Shown here: piece after piece, positions 34,473 to 44,278 of the stretch
How the letters are laid out: every line of letters begins with the position of its first letter
Position numbering within the stretch: the first letter of the stretch is position 1
From: JANMEB01 sp041745295
Lineage (GTDB): Bacteria; Planctomycetota; Planctomycetia; Pirellulales; Pirellulaceae
Direction: 5' to 3'
Assembly (NCBI GenBank): GCA_041745295.1
Contig: JBGTJE010000060.1
Span: forward strand, 1-64,000
Length of the DNA: 64,000 nucleotides
The notes under the pieces: generated by a model
Databases searched by the model: none
What the model saw: the letters and a program-made list of their open reading frames with translations, nothing else
Told to the model about the DNA's origin: nothing
Made by a program: the position numbers and the translations under genes

Positions 34473-35090
34473 ATGACAAATAGTCACAAAGGTAACCGCA
34501 AACCATCGTGGAAGGTGCTGCCCCTGTGGCTGTTAGCCGGATCTTCAGTCGCCGTCTGCGTTCAACTTGCCGTTTATCGGCCGGACCGTCCCGGCCCAAC
34601 CATCGTCCCGCAATCCTCGTCGGACCCGGCGTTCGTGGTGCAGGTTATCCGGCCGCGCGTCGGCCTGCCGCTCGGCGGGATCCTACCGCCAGCGCTATTT
34701 GGACTCGACGCCCACCTGGGATTCGATTCGACGAGCGATGGCGCTTCCATCCGCAGCGTCGGCCCCAGGCGAATTGAACTCGCTGCTGACGACTGGGATC
34801 TACTACTTGTGTTAGACAGCGACGGCCGAATCACCTCGGAAACCCAAATACTCTTCGACCTCGTGTTCGAAGAGCAAGTCCGTACGGTTCGCTGTCATCC
34901 CGGTGATCCGGCCGTCGTCACGGTGAATACCGTCACGCTGGGAGAATCAGGAGAAATGTCGGGCAGTTTCGACATCGACCTCGCACACTGCGAGGATGCA
35001 GAAACCGGGACGCCGCTTGGTTGGCCGCCAAAACCGCTCCTTCTGCACGGAAGCTTCGACCGTCTCCCGCCCGACACTGAAACCGAGTAA
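34473..35090 (+). CDS. membrane-anchored hypothetical protein
   Basis: The product is about 205 aa. One N-terminal transmembrane helix (LPLWLLAGSSVAVCVQLAVY) follows a basic start, and the rest is an extracytoplasmic, Asp/Pro-rich region with beta-strand character (RRIELAADDWDLLLVLDSDG). No domain is recognised. It lies directly after the attC-like repeat at 34361 and may be the last cassette-like gene. Confidence 0.6.
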   Translation: MTNSHKGNRKPSWKVLPLWLLAGSSVAVCVQLAVYRPDRPGPTIVPQSSSDPAFVVQVIRPRVGLPLGGILPPALFGLDAHLGFDSTSDGASIRSVGPRRIELAADDWDLLLVLDSDGRITSETQILFDLVFEEQVRTVRCHPGDPAVVTVNTVTLGESGEMSGSFDIDLAHCEDAETGTPLGWPPKPLLLHGSFDRLPPDTETE

Positions 35091-35421
35091 CACAAATCCG
35101 GTTTAGACAGGAACAAAGCCTACGTATCGCGCACGGCGAGAGGATGGGCTCGAATGCTGGACGAGGTTGAGCGCCTGCTTGCCGAGAACGACGCGGCGCG
35201 GCCTTAATTATATATCTGTCAGACTGCCACGCTGCGGTTATTGACTGCGGTTTTTGACCGCCCCCGTCAGAGGGCTACTGCGCGTCGGCTTTTGCAATCA
35301 GTAGAATCTTGAATTGAATTCGATAAGGGCTTGTCGATCGGTACGCGGGAAGTGTTTGGAGTACACGATGCCGGCACGCGTTGTACTCGTTAGCAGTAAA
35401 CCTCAACTTAGGAGAATGCTC
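35091..35421. other. intergenic interval with an orphan C-terminus
   Basis: The frame ending with TAA at 35205-35207 reads RNKAYVSRTARGWARMLDEV then ERLLAENDAARP, which looks like the helical end of a lost gene; no start is present. A short GCGGT/ACCGC hairpin lies near 35245. AGGAG at 35410 serves the next gene. Confidence 0.35.
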
Positions 35422-37020
35422 ATGAAAACTTTGTCGCGTTTGCGTCCAGGAAGTATTGTCCTCAGCCTAATGACGATCATCCTGGTTTCGTTGTGTGGTG
35501 CGTTTGCTTTTGGCCAGGCGACGCGACTCAGTCAAGCCGACTTGGAGAAGTTGATTCAACTGGGAATTGGCGACGATGCCATCGTGGCCAAAATCAAAGC
35601 CGACGGCGTCGCGTTTCCTGTCGACGAGCAAAATCTCGGCAGCTTGAAAATGGCAGGCGCATCGCAGGCGGTACTGGATGCCGTGCAGGCGAATCCCATG
35701 CCCAGCGCAAGTACTACCAACGCGAACCCGCCCATTCTGTACGACGATGTCCTCCAGTTGTTGAAGTTGGGAATTGGTGAGCAAGCCATTCTGGATCGGT
35801 TAAATAAATCGCCATCTGTTTTCACATTGTCGGCGGAGCAAATCGCGGAATTGAAGGGAGCCGGTGCGTCCCAAGCGGTTCTTAACGTCATGCAAAACCC
35901 CAAGCCGGTTTCATCGGCAGCGGCGGAGTTGATCACCGATTTTGCGATCGTCCTGGATTGTTCGGGCAGCATGAAAGAGTCGACGCCGGACGGTGAGGCG
36001 AAGATGACGGTTGCTAAACGCGTGGTCACCGAGATGGTGCAAAAGATTCCCGACGGGTTGAATGTGACGTTCGTCATCTATGGGCACGAAGTTTACGGCG
36101 GAGCGGACGATCCGCGGAACTGTCAAGCGGTGAAAATCGAGCGTCCGCTCAAAACGCTTGACGCGGCCGGAAAGGCGGAGTTGAGCAACTTGATCGCTGG
36201 ACTGAAGCCGACCGGAACGACGCCCATTGCTTTGTCATTGCGGGTTGCGGGCGAAGAACTTCAAAAGAACGATGCTTTTTGCGGGCTGGTGTTGATCACC
36301 GATGGCCTGGAAACTTGCAAAGGCGACCCGGTGGCCGAAGCCGCCAAGCTGGCCAGCAATCCCAAGCTGACGTTTGGGGTGAATGTCGTCGGCTTCGGCG
36401 CGAAGCCAGACGAAGACAAAGCGCTGGCCGAAATTGCGAGAGCTGGCAAGGGCAAGTATTACGGAGCCGACTCGGCCCAGGAATTGGCCGACGCATTGGG
36501 GACATTATCCACTGAGTTGGACAAGGTCGCAACGCCGCCGAAGATGGCCGTCAGCAATCGGCGCGCGATTAAAGTCCTCAAGCCGGAAATCGAATTCCCC
36601 GAGTACAAAGAAATCCAGGTAGTCAGTTTCGGGATCGGTTCGATCTCCGTGGATGCCACGGGTAAGTACGATGAGGAAATTCGTATCCCATCCTCCACCA
36701 CGAAATACGAAATTCGTTGGGTGCCGAAGAACGGACAAGCCGTGGCGATCCTCAAGGACTTTACGCTGGCCGAAAGGAAGGTCATCGAGATCAAGCCCGA
36801 GGAGCATTTAGGAATGATCAGGGTCAACGGAAAGGGAGTTCCTAAAAAGGGCATCGTGGTATATCAACGCGGCCTGGGCTCGACGATCACTCTGCAAGAG
36901 TGCAAGAAGTTCGGCGAAATCATGGTCGTGCCGGTCGGGAAGGTAATGGTAAGCGTGGATGGCGAGGACATCGAACAGGACCTCCAGGTCGATGCCGGCA
37001 CATTGCATGAACTGGAATAG
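35422..37020 (+). CDS. exported VWA-domain protein with duplicated N-terminal module
   Basis: The product is about 532 aa with a signal peptide (VLSLMTIILVSLCGAFAFGQ). Two copies of a 45-residue helical module follow: LEKLIQLGIGDDAIVAKIKA and VLQLLKLGIGEQAILDRLNK, each ending GASQAVL. A VWA domain begins about residue 175 with the MIDAS motif DCSGSMKES and contains GTTPIALSLRVAGEELQ. A beta-rich C-terminal region closes the protein. The VWA part should bind a divalent cation and a protein partner in the periplasm. AGGAGAA precedes ATG 35422. Confidence 0.85.
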   Translation: MKTLSRLRPGSIVLSLMTIILVSLCGAFAFGQATRLSQADLEKLIQLGIGDDAIVAKIKADGVAFPVDEQNLGSLKMAGASQAVLDAVQANPMPSASTTNANPPILYDDVLQLLKLGIGEQAILDRLNKSPSVFTLSAEQIAELKGAGASQAVLNVMQNPKPVSSAAAELITDFAIVLDCSGSMKESTPDGEAKMTVAKRVVTEMVQKIPDGLNVTFVIYGHEVYGGADDPRNCQAVKIERPLKTLDAAGKAELSNLIAGLKPTGTTPIALSLRVAGEELQKNDAFCGLVLITDGLETCKGDPVAEAAKLASNPKLTFGVNVVGFGAKPDEDKALAEIARAGKGKYYGADSAQELADALGTLSTELDKVATPPKMAVSNRRAIKVLKPEIEFPEYKEIQVVSFGIGSISVDATGKYDEEIRIPSSTTKYEIRWVPKNGQAVAILKDFTLAERKVIEIKPEEHLGMIRVNGKGVPKKGIVVYQRGLGSTITLQECKKFGEIMVVPVGKVMVSVDGEDIEQDLQVDAGTLHELE

Positions 37021-37037
37021 CAGCGCGGCAACCCTCA

Positions 37038-39347
37038 CTATTTATTAACCAGCTTGAATTCCCGGAACTCAACGATGAGCGGCTTGGCGGTGTTGTTGTG
37101 CGCCGCGATGCCGACCTTGATATCCGTTGGCAACACCATCTCTTGCGAGCGAAAAGAAGACCAGGTTTGTCCGCCGTCTTGGGTCACAGAAGCTCGAATT
37201 CGATTGCCAATTCGTTCGAGCCGCAGACGAACTGCCGCGTTGGATAGCGCTTTCGAAGCGTGAAAGACTTGCGCGGCATCCTTGATGATTAGAAAGTCGC
37301 ACGTGTATTGGATTTGATCATCCTGAACCGCGCCGACTCGGTCCAGGCGAGCGAAATTCTCCTCGTCCTCCCAGATAAGCAAGCTTGCGACTCCCGGTAG
37401 CGGCGTCCTCTCGCCGGTATCTGTCTCCGGTCCTTCCCAGTGTAATGGTCCAGGCAGGGAAACTTCGGCCGTAAAATCACCGGTCACGTCATTCACAATC
37501 CGCGGCACATTCCGATTTTCGAGCTCTGTCGATGACTCGGGCGGCGTTTCATCCGTGTCGGACTTCAAGCGGCGAGAAACCACGTTGAGCTTGAGCGAGA
37601 GTGTGTTGCCTTCGACCGTTGCGCTGCCATCGCCTTGAGTGGCCGTCAACGTGCCCCACGACGTTGCGGATTCGTGCAACGCGGGCGGTCGTGCGACGCC
37701 CCCTTCCATGTGATCAGCGGGTGACTCAATCCTTGTCTTCCAGAACGCGGCTTGTTGTTCACTCTGTTCGACTCGATCACCCGTGGCATACATCTGAGCC
37801 AATCGCTCCGCGGCGCCTGAATGTCCCTTGAGCGCCGCGAGCTCGTACCAACTGACGGCGTCGGCGGCGTTGGGCGGCAGGCCGTTGTCTTTGCGAGACA
37901 GAAGCTCGGCTAAGCGGAACATCGCCTCGCGATGGCCCAGACCGGCGGATCGCTGGAAACCTTGCGCCGCGCCGATCAAGTCTTGTGGAACGCCAGAACC
38001 CGATTCACGGCAGGCCGCTAATTGAAACAGCGATTCTGGATCGTTTTGCGAAGCGCCGCGGGTGAAAAGTGCAACCGCAATTGCGTCATTTTTTTCGTAA
38101 CCTCGCCCTTCCTTGAAACAGATTCCGAGTTGCGCCATCGACGGACCGTCCCCCATCCTCGCGGCAAGCTGATACCACCGCAGTCCAACTTCAAGTTGGG
38201 CACTCGTCCCCCATCCTTTCGTTAACATTTCGGCGCACAGCCGCATGCCGCGAATGTCGCCTCGCTCCGCGCTTTGTTTCCGGAGTTCAAACGCCCGCCG
38301 GACATCCTGCGGACCTCCGATTCCCCGATCGTGGAAATCGGCCAACAACAATAACGCGGAAGGCTCTAACTTATCCGCAGCCTTCGTACACCAGGCAATC
38401 GCCTCCGCATGTCTTGCCGAGTCGGCGGACTCTGCCGCAAGAAGCTCGGCCAACCGAACCATCGCGACAGAGTCGCCAAGCTCACTGGCTTGAAGCAGCC
38501 AGCGCTGGGCTTCCTCAAGACCGGGTTGGCCTGATTCAACGGATTCATTAGTGATGGCCCATTCCGCCAGCCAGCGCATGGCGCGCAAATTGTTGGCGGC
38601 CGCCGCAGACTCCATGCATTCCTTGGCCTTGGACCGAAAGCGGCTTGCTTCCTCGAAATCCTGCACGCCGATCATCCCGCTTTCCAAGAGCCTGGCGATT
38701 TCAAGCATCGCATCGGGTTCGCCAAGCTCAGCGGACTTGCGCAACCAAGAGGCAGCAGTTTCCAAATTGCGGTCGACACCGATGCCTTCCTGGTAAAGTC
38801 TGGCCAGGCGGGCCATGGCCAGCGGATGGTTCCTGTCGGCCGCCATGCGAAACCACATCGCACTTTGTCGCGCGTCGAAGCGGACACCACGCCCCTGTTG
38901 GTACATCAGGCCCAAACGGACAAGGGCATTGACGTTTTGCTTTTCGACGGCGTGGTGATACCAGGTCGCCGCTGACTTGTAATCGACGTCGGTGTCGGTT
39001 CCTGTCTCATAGCGTCGACCCAACTCGGCCAACACATCGGGATCAACCCCTTCACCGACGTCAGCCTGAGCGTGCAACTCTTCCAAACTGTTTCCCGCGA
39101 ACTTTTTATCTGGCGCGGTGGGATCAACAACATTTGTTTCAGAAACATTTATCGTGGCTGCAAGGCTGGCGAGCGGGCTGGTGTTCTGCGCTGGTAGGGT
39201 GTCTTGGTGGATTTCCGAGTTTGCGGCCGGCTCTTCGCGAGTCGCCTCCGAAACCGGTTGCCGTTTGCAGCCGCCGATACACAACAAGCCAACGAGAATA
39301 GCGATCGCCGCGGTTGATCGCGTTCCAGCTCCAAGATATGGATCCAT
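37038..39347 (-). CDS. Sel1-repeat lipoprotein with C-terminal lectin-like domain
   Basis: From ATG 39347 the product is about 769 aa. The signal AAIAILVGLLCIGGC has a lipobox. About twelve Sel1-like repeats (for example ALVRLGLMYQQGRGVRFDAR and AMARLARLYQEGIGVDRNLE) cover residues about 85-550. The last 200 residues resemble a concanavalin-like DUF1349 domain (GVASLLIWEDEENFARLDRV, then RIRASVTQDGGQTWSSF). Sel1 arrays are protein-binding scaffolds; the combination suggests a cell-envelope adaptor. AAGGTGAG precedes the start. It converges on the VWA gene, with 17 nt between stops. Confidence 0.85.
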   Translation of the reverse strand: MDPYLGAGTRSTAAIAILVGLLCIGGCKRQPVSEATREEPAANSEIHQDTLPAQNTSPLASLAATINVSETNVVDPTAPDKKFAGNSLEELHAQADVGEGVDPDVLAELGRRYETGTDTDVDYKSAATWYHHAVEKQNVNALVRLGLMYQQGRGVRFDARQSAMWFRMAADRNHPLAMARLARLYQEGIGVDRNLETAASWLRKSAELGEPDAMLEIARLLESGMIGVQDFEEASRFRSKAKECMESAAAANNLRAMRWLAEWAITNESVESGQPGLEEAQRWLLQASELGDSVAMVRLAELLAAESADSARHAEAIAWCTKAADKLEPSALLLLADFHDRGIGGPQDVRRAFELRKQSAERGDIRGMRLCAEMLTKGWGTSAQLEVGLRWYQLAARMGDGPSMAQLGICFKEGRGYEKNDAIAVALFTRGASQNDPESLFQLAACRESGSGVPQDLIGAAQGFQRSAGLGHREAMFRLAELLSRKDNGLPPNAADAVSWYELAALKGHSGAAERLAQMYATGDRVEQSEQQAAFWKTRIESPADHMEGGVARPPALHESATSWGTLTATQGDGSATVEGNTLSLKLNVVSRRLKSDTDETPPESSTELENRNVPRIVNDVTGDFTAEVSLPGPLHWEGPETDTGERTPLPGVASLLIWEDEENFARLDRVGAVQDDQIQYTCDFLIIKDAAQVFHASKALSNAAVRLRLERIGNRIRASVTQDGGQTWSSFRSQEMVLPTDIKVGIAAHNNTAKPLIVEFREFKLVNK

Positions 39348-39369
39348 CGGCTTCTCACCTTCCAACGAG

Positions 39370-41571
39370 TTACCTTGTTTGCGGGATCGGCTTTTCATTG
39401 GTCGCACAATGCACATGCGTGGCGCCTGAACCGTTGCTAAAATCGTAATAGCGGCTTAAGGTGTTTGCCGCCACGCCGCCCAGCGGGTGCACGAACACCA
39501 ATGGTTCCAACGGATCGATACGGCCGTTGCGGTTGGAGTCGGTGACGCGGAAGGGAGGGTTCGCCGTCCCGCCCCCGGCGTAAGGCAAATTCGTCGCGCT
39601 GGGGATTCCGCCGCGCGGCTCGCCAGTCACCTCGTTGACCCGATCGGGGAGGTCATCGCCATCAGAGTCCTCGACCACGATCGTTGCCCTGCCGACGGTG
39701 AAATTGTGTTGGGCCGGAGGAGGTCGCCATTTGTTGGGCACGAGAATGGTCCCACCGGCTCCGCCGCCAGCACGCTCGAGCAAAATTTCCGACGCACCCG
39801 AGGCGTCCAACGCGGCGCGGTGCAACGCTACCATGTGAGTCACGTCCCGAGGCACCGGTTTCATGTCCACGGCGCCACCCGTCATATGGATGCTCGTCGC
39901 CGCGCCGTTAGCCCTGGTGTTGCGCTGCGGATTACGGTAGGCGCTATTGAGATTGACGACGCCGCCGTATGCTTGTTGGGTGTTTAATGCTAAATCCCGC
40001 CAACCGCCATTGAGCGTCGTGTTATCTTGCAGGTAATTGCCATAAAGGACAACGCGTCCTTCCTCAATTGTGAAATTGCCGTTTAACGCTTCAATCGGTC
40101 CGAAACGCTCGCGAACCGGCGGGACCAGCCCAAATTGCACCGTCAGTCTTTGATAATCGACATACTCTTGTCGCAAGGTGCTTACGGAGTCTTGGCGAAT
40201 TGTCTCTTGTGCGAGCTGCCGCGATCCCCCTTCGTCATGGACCGTGAGCGTGTAACCAATCATCGGAAAGTTGGGTCGATCCGCGCCCACGATGGGACGG
40301 ACGCCCTGCACGTTGGGGGTAAAGGAAAACTCCTTGCTCGTCCCTTGATTCGGATTGATCCGCCCACTGTGATTCCCGTCGGGCGCGATCGCCCACCGAA
40401 TCGCGGCGTCTTCTGGGATGGTTCGGATGCGGACGTCGATTGGAGCCTGTTTGTGCCCCACGAGAAAGTCGACAAATTCGTTGTGCGGGAACCACATCAA
40501 GGGTCCGACGAAACTGCCATCCTGCTTCTGCTGATATTCGATCTGCACGAAGGGCTGATATGGTATCCGCTTGAAATCCCAAGTCACCAATACCTGCGGC
40601 GGGGAATAGTTCGGTTCGGGATCGTGTTGATTGTAAAAGTGCGAACCGTGGACTTCGTCCTGGTCGGGGCGTTCCAAAAAACCGAAGATGTGAACCGGTT
40701 CCAGAATCATCATGCAACTCACGAATCCGCCGGCGGTTTCGAGGTCAGCCTTCTCGCTGGCGTTCAGGCTGACGCGGTGGGCGCCTGCGATCATCGGTAG
40801 GTGCGTCACTGTGATGCCGTCATACAGCGCTTTCTTTTCCTCGTCCGTGGAGTCGACTCCATTCAGTCCGAAACCGATATCGTATCCCCCGGGCGATTCC
40901 ATGGCCTTGCCTTGTGAGGCGGAATAGTCCCCGGGCCGAGTCCAACTCGAAGGGATCGACGTGTGAGCCTCCGGCGCAACCAGTCGTTGCATATCGCCCC
41001 AAGTGCCCCCGACGCGATCATATTGATCTGAGGAAAGTTTCACCAATTGACTTTGTGACAACGTTCCGACAGCGGCCCCCGTCGCGACGAGCCCGCCGTG
41101 CGCCGGCCCGGTGCGATAGGGCAAAGCTACGGTATACGCGTCGACTTCATATTCCAAGGACACGGGCACGAGGTCATTCAGCGGCCAGCTAACCCAATTG
41201 CCGTCGAGCAATACTCCTCTCGACGAAGTTGTCGGTATTTCAAGCAAGACGACGCGGTATTTTCGGGTCCACGCATGCGTGCCGGGCGAGCCGTCAAGTT
41301 CTTGACTCGCATACGTACTTTGGGCATGGACTGTCCCATGCCACAAATACGTTGCCTTCGCCAATGGAGATGTCGTTGGCGTTGCAACGCCTTGTGGCGA
41401 CGTGGCATTCACTTGACTCCAGGTCATCAACGCAATCGTTGCCCCAATAACCGTTCGGAAAAGATATGCCAACGCAGTTTTGGAACGGTCCACCGGACTT
41501 GACCAGTCAGGTTTAGATGGCAACTGAATTCCAAAGAAGGGAAACACGTCTACCCTGGGGTACGGAGTCAT
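39370..41571 (-). CDS. large exported protein with M15-like peptidase segment
   Basis: From ATG 41571 the product is about 733 aa. A hydrophobic segment (ALAYLFRTVIGATIALMTW) may be a signal or anchor. Near residue 560 it has LNSAYRNPQRNTRANGAATS followed by IHMTGGAVDMKP, matching the SxxR...SxHxxGxAxD zinc-site layout of M15 D-Ala-D-Ala peptidases. A late THVHC could give the third ligand. A dockerin-like EF segment (DSNRNGRIDPLEPLVF) lies near the end. The large N-terminal part is unrecognised. The stop lies 22 nt before the Sel1 gene, so the two form a likely operon. Confidence 0.65.
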   Translation of the reverse strand: MTPYPRVDVFPFFGIQLPSKPDWSSPVDRSKTALAYLFRTVIGATIALMTWSQVNATSPQGVATPTTSPLAKATYLWHGTVHAQSTYASQELDGSPGTHAWTRKYRVVLLEIPTTSSRGVLLDGNWVSWPLNDLVPVSLEYEVDAYTVALPYRTGPAHGGLVATGAAVGTLSQSQLVKLSSDQYDRVGGTWGDMQRLVAPEAHTSIPSSWTRPGDYSASQGKAMESPGGYDIGFGLNGVDSTDEEKKALYDGITVTHLPMIAGAHRVSLNASEKADLETAGGFVSCMMILEPVHIFGFLERPDQDEVHGSHFYNQHDPEPNYSPPQVLVTWDFKRIPYQPFVQIEYQQKQDGSFVGPLMWFPHNEFVDFLVGHKQAPIDVRIRTIPEDAAIRWAIAPDGNHSGRINPNQGTSKEFSFTPNVQGVRPIVGADRPNFPMIGYTLTVHDEGGSRQLAQETIRQDSVSTLRQEYVDYQRLTVQFGLVPPVRERFGPIEALNGNFTIEEGRVVLYGNYLQDNTTLNGGWRDLALNTQQAYGGVVNLNSAYRNPQRNTRANGAATSIHMTGGAVDMKPVPRDVTHMVALHRAALDASGASEILLERAGGGAGGTILVPNKWRPPPAQHNFTVGRATIVVEDSDGDDLPDRVNEVTGEPRGGIPSATNLPYAGGGTANPPFRVTDSNRNGRIDPLEPLVFVHPLGGVAANTLSRYYDFSNGSGATHVHCATNEKPIPQTR

Positions 41572-41882
41572 GGAATCACCCGATAACAAAAGCTCGGCCG
41601 CCACGACAATGAAGCGCACATCTTAAAAAAAACGTACTTTCACGGCTAACTTCCGATAGGGAACTTAATCCCGCTGAGATAGTATTGCAACCATTCCTGT
41701 GGGTCTTTCTTGGCGGGTTTTCCGAAGCCCTCATTCGCCACTTTCGAGGGGTTCGTGAAGGTCTCTTGCGTCTAGTTTGCAGCACATCCCCAAGCTGTGA
41801 CAAAACCAAATCCGCTAGAGTTGTCGGACGGGAGCGTTGAACCCGCACCTGATTGCGCGGATTATTGACGAGGGGAGCTAAC
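41572..41882. other. intergenic interval with a gene fragment
   Basis: On the minus strand 41771-41646 a frame without a start reads NPSKVANEGFGKPAKKDPQE then WLQYYLSGIKFPIGS and stops. It has real-protein composition and is probably the end of a lost gene. Nothing else was seen. Confidence 0.3.
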
Positions 41883-42127
41883 TTGAATCCAAACAAAGTG
41901 TTGTGGGAAAAAGGGGACTTTACCGAGATCGCCGCCCTGATGGATCCTCAACGATACAACCTCGTGCGTGTCACAGCTTCTGAAGATAAGCTCATCGTTT
42001 ATGCCTCCACCACAAGAAGGATTCATCAGTCCAATGACGTGGGGTGTGAATACCTACGTCATCGAGCGTTTTGGGAAGGCCGGGGTGCCCAAGGAAAAGA
42101 TATCCATGGTCAAGGATACATTGGACA
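41883..42127 (+). pseudogene. SAM methyltransferase remnant with internal deletion
   Basis: TTG 41883 (GGGGAG upstream) starts LNPNKVLWEKGDFTEIAALM, the distinctive N-terminus of a common class I methyltransferase. The frame then changes at once to WILNDTTSCVSQLLKISSSF and PPPQEGFISPMTWGVNTYVI, which belongs to the C-terminal third of the same family. The entire SAM-binding core, about 130-150 residues, is missing and the join is out of frame. The remnant runs into the DUF1203 start. Confidence 0.75.
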
Positions 42128-42601
42128 ATGAAGACCTCATTTCAACTGATCGCGTTACCGCATCAACAATTCGAGACACTGTTCATCAAGAGCGACACTG
42201 AGTTGCGGGCGATTGGCGTTCGACGAGTGGTGATTGACGAGTCGCCTGGGTTTCCTTGCAGAATAAGCCTCGCGGATGCCGCGGTTGGTGAGACGGTGTT
42301 GCTTTTGCCCTTCACCCATCACGATGTATCCTCTCCCTACCGTGCCTCCGGGCCGATCTTCATTCGCAAAGATGCACGTACGGCGGAGCCTGGTGTCGAC
42401 GAAATCCCAATGATGTTCCGGCATCGTCTCCATTCGATTCGCGGATACGATGCAGCGGCGACGTTGACCGCCGCAGCAGTCTCCAAGGGCAGCGAACTCG
42501 AAGAATCCATTGGACGTCTCATTGCCGATGTGAACGTATCCTATCTGCACATCCATAATGCCGGTCCGGGCTGCTACAACTGCTGGGCAAAGCGCGCCTA
42601 G
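42128..42601 (+). CDS. DUF1203 family protein
   Basis: The 157-aa product MKTSFQLIALPHQQFETLFI has the DUF1203 pattern: a C-P-C-R-like motif (GFPCRISLADAAVGETVLLL), PYRASGPIFIRKDA and the end NAGPGCYNCWAKRA, with the family's conserved cysteines. The function is unknown. It starts at the edge of the methyltransferase remnant and may use that gene's former promoter. Confidence 0.85.
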   Translation: MKTSFQLIALPHQQFETLFIKSDTELRAIGVRRVVIDESPGFPCRISLADAAVGETVLLLPFTHHDVSSPYRASGPIFIRKDARTAEPGVDEIPMMFRHRLHSIRGYDAAATLTAAAVSKGSELEESIGRLIADVNVSYLHIHNAGPGCYNCWAKRA

Positions 42602-42702
42602 GCTGGTATCAAAACCCGAATCGTTGATTGCCGCTCGGCCACTGTTCATCTAAACTTGTCGAGTATCAATTGCGAGTTTGAACATTGTTGTCGAGGGTTT
42701 TC

Positions 42703-44211
42703 ATGAACGTTTGTGTCGCTCGGCTAACGGTTGCATGTTTGGCCTTTTCTGTTTTTTACGCGTTCCCCGGTAAATCCAACGCTCAATACGACGGCAGCGC
42801 GGCTGCGCCGGCCGAATTCAAAACTGGCTTCGATACGATTACTCCCGATCAAGCACAGACGTGGTTGAATGTCTTGGCTGGCCCAACGTTTGCCGGCCGT
42901 GGCACGGGACAGACAGGGTTTATGAAAGCCGCTCATTGGGTTGCGGGCAAGGTCGCCGAATTCGGTCTCGAACCGATGGGCGAGGGAGGCACGTATTTTC
43001 AAATGATGCCGTTGGCCCGCGCTACGGCCGAAACCGAACAGTCGAAAATGGTAGTCGGTGATTCGCTCACAATTGAAGCCGAGGGAAACTTGGGCTTCGA
43101 ACGGTTTGTCGGACAACCGCTGGTCGAGGGAAAGGTGGTGTTTGTGCGCTTGGGCGTTGATTCACCGCCGTTGGCCGAGGATGTCCAACTGGAGGAAAAA
43201 GTCGTACTTTATTTTGCCGACGATGCGAATGCGTTTCAGGCGTCGGTCGCGATTGCCAAGAAACGCCCGGCCGCAGCGCTGCGAATCGTCGAAAACGTTC
43301 CCGCAACAAGCGCCCAGTCCATTCTCGCCGGTGGCAAGACGCGCTCGACAAGCTTATCGGGGACCATTTCCAAGGACGCTGCGCTGCGAATCATCAAATC
43401 GGTTGGTGGCGACGGAAAGTGGTTTGATCTTGCGGCCAAGAATCAAAAGCAAGTCGTGCCGATCGACAAGAATGCCAAAATCGAAATTCGAATACACGAA
43501 GAAGAAACGGCTTACCCCAACGTCTGCGCCTGGATCGAAGGCGCCGACCCGGACCTGCGCCACGAATACATTGTGATCGGAGCTCATCTCGATCATCTGG
43601 GCAAACGCGGCGAAACCATTTACTACGGAGCGGACGACAACGGCAGCGGTTCAACGGCCGTGTTGAGTATCGCTCGGGCCATCGCGCTAAACCCAGTAAA
43701 GCCCAAACGGAGCGTCCTCTTTATCTGGTTCACCGGTGAGGAGATGGGGTTATTGGGTTCCGGGTATTACTGCGATCACCCCCTGCTGCCATTAGAAAAG
43801 ATGGTGTGCATGTTCAACATCGACATGGTCGGCAGGAACGAGGAAAAGGAAGGCGAAACGGCTGGCGAGAACGTCAAGACCATTCACTTGATTGGCAGCA
43901 AGCAAGGCAACCCTGATCTCCATGAGATCATCATGCGGGCAAACAAGTACGTCAACTTCGATTTTGAATATGACGAAGAAAGCGTCTTTGGCCGCAGCGA
44001 TCAAGCCAATTTTTACCGCAAGGCGGAAACGTCAGTTGCGTTTTTGTTTGGTGGGTTTCATCCGGATTATCATCAGCCGTCGGATCAAGCGACGAAAATC
44101 AACTTCGAAAAAATCGCCTCGGCGGCACGACTTTATTACTTGTCGATTTACTACGCCGCCGATCATGGCCCTTTCCCGCTGCCTCCCAAAGAGGAGACTA
44201 AAGCGCAGTAA
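42703..44211 (+). CDS. M28 family zinc peptidase, exported
   Basis: The product is about 502 aa with a signal peptide (LTVACLAFSVFYAFPGKSNA-Q). A PA-like inserted domain occupies the middle. The M28 core has YIVIGAHLDHLG (zinc His and Asp), GADDNGSGSTAVLSIARAI (bridging Asp), FTGEEMGLLGS (catalytic Glu-Glu) and FNIDMVGRN. The final zinc His is probably in GGFHPDYHQPSD. It should be an aminopeptidase acting in the periplasm or outside. ATG 42703 is favoured over TTG 42685. Confidence 0.85.
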   Translation: MNVCVARLTVACLAFSVFYAFPGKSNAQYDGSAAAPAEFKTGFDTITPDQAQTWLNVLAGPTFAGRGTGQTGFMKAAHWVAGKVAEFGLEPMGEGGTYFQMMPLARATAETEQSKMVVGDSLTIEAEGNLGFERFVGQPLVEGKVVFVRLGVDSPPLAEDVQLEEKVVLYFADDANAFQASVAIAKKRPAAALRIVENVPATSAQSILAGGKTRSTSLSGTISKDAALRIIKSVGGDGKWFDLAAKNQKQVVPIDKNAKIEIRIHEEETAYPNVCAWIEGADPDLRHEYIVIGAHLDHLGKRGETIYYGADDNGSGSTAVLSIARAIALNPVKPKRSVLFIWFTGEEMGLLGSGYYCDHPLLPLEKMVCMFNIDMVGRNEEKEGETAGENVKTIHLIGSKQGNPDLHEIIMRANKYVNFDFEYDEESVFGRSDQANFYRKAETSVAFLFGGFHPDYHQPSDQATKINFEKIASAARLYYLSIYYAADHGPFPLPPKEETKAQ

Positions 44212-44278
44212 CTGTTCTTCAGGCATGTGCCGGGTTTGCGACCCCAGGCTAGGTGGATGGAAACGTAAGGCAGAAACC

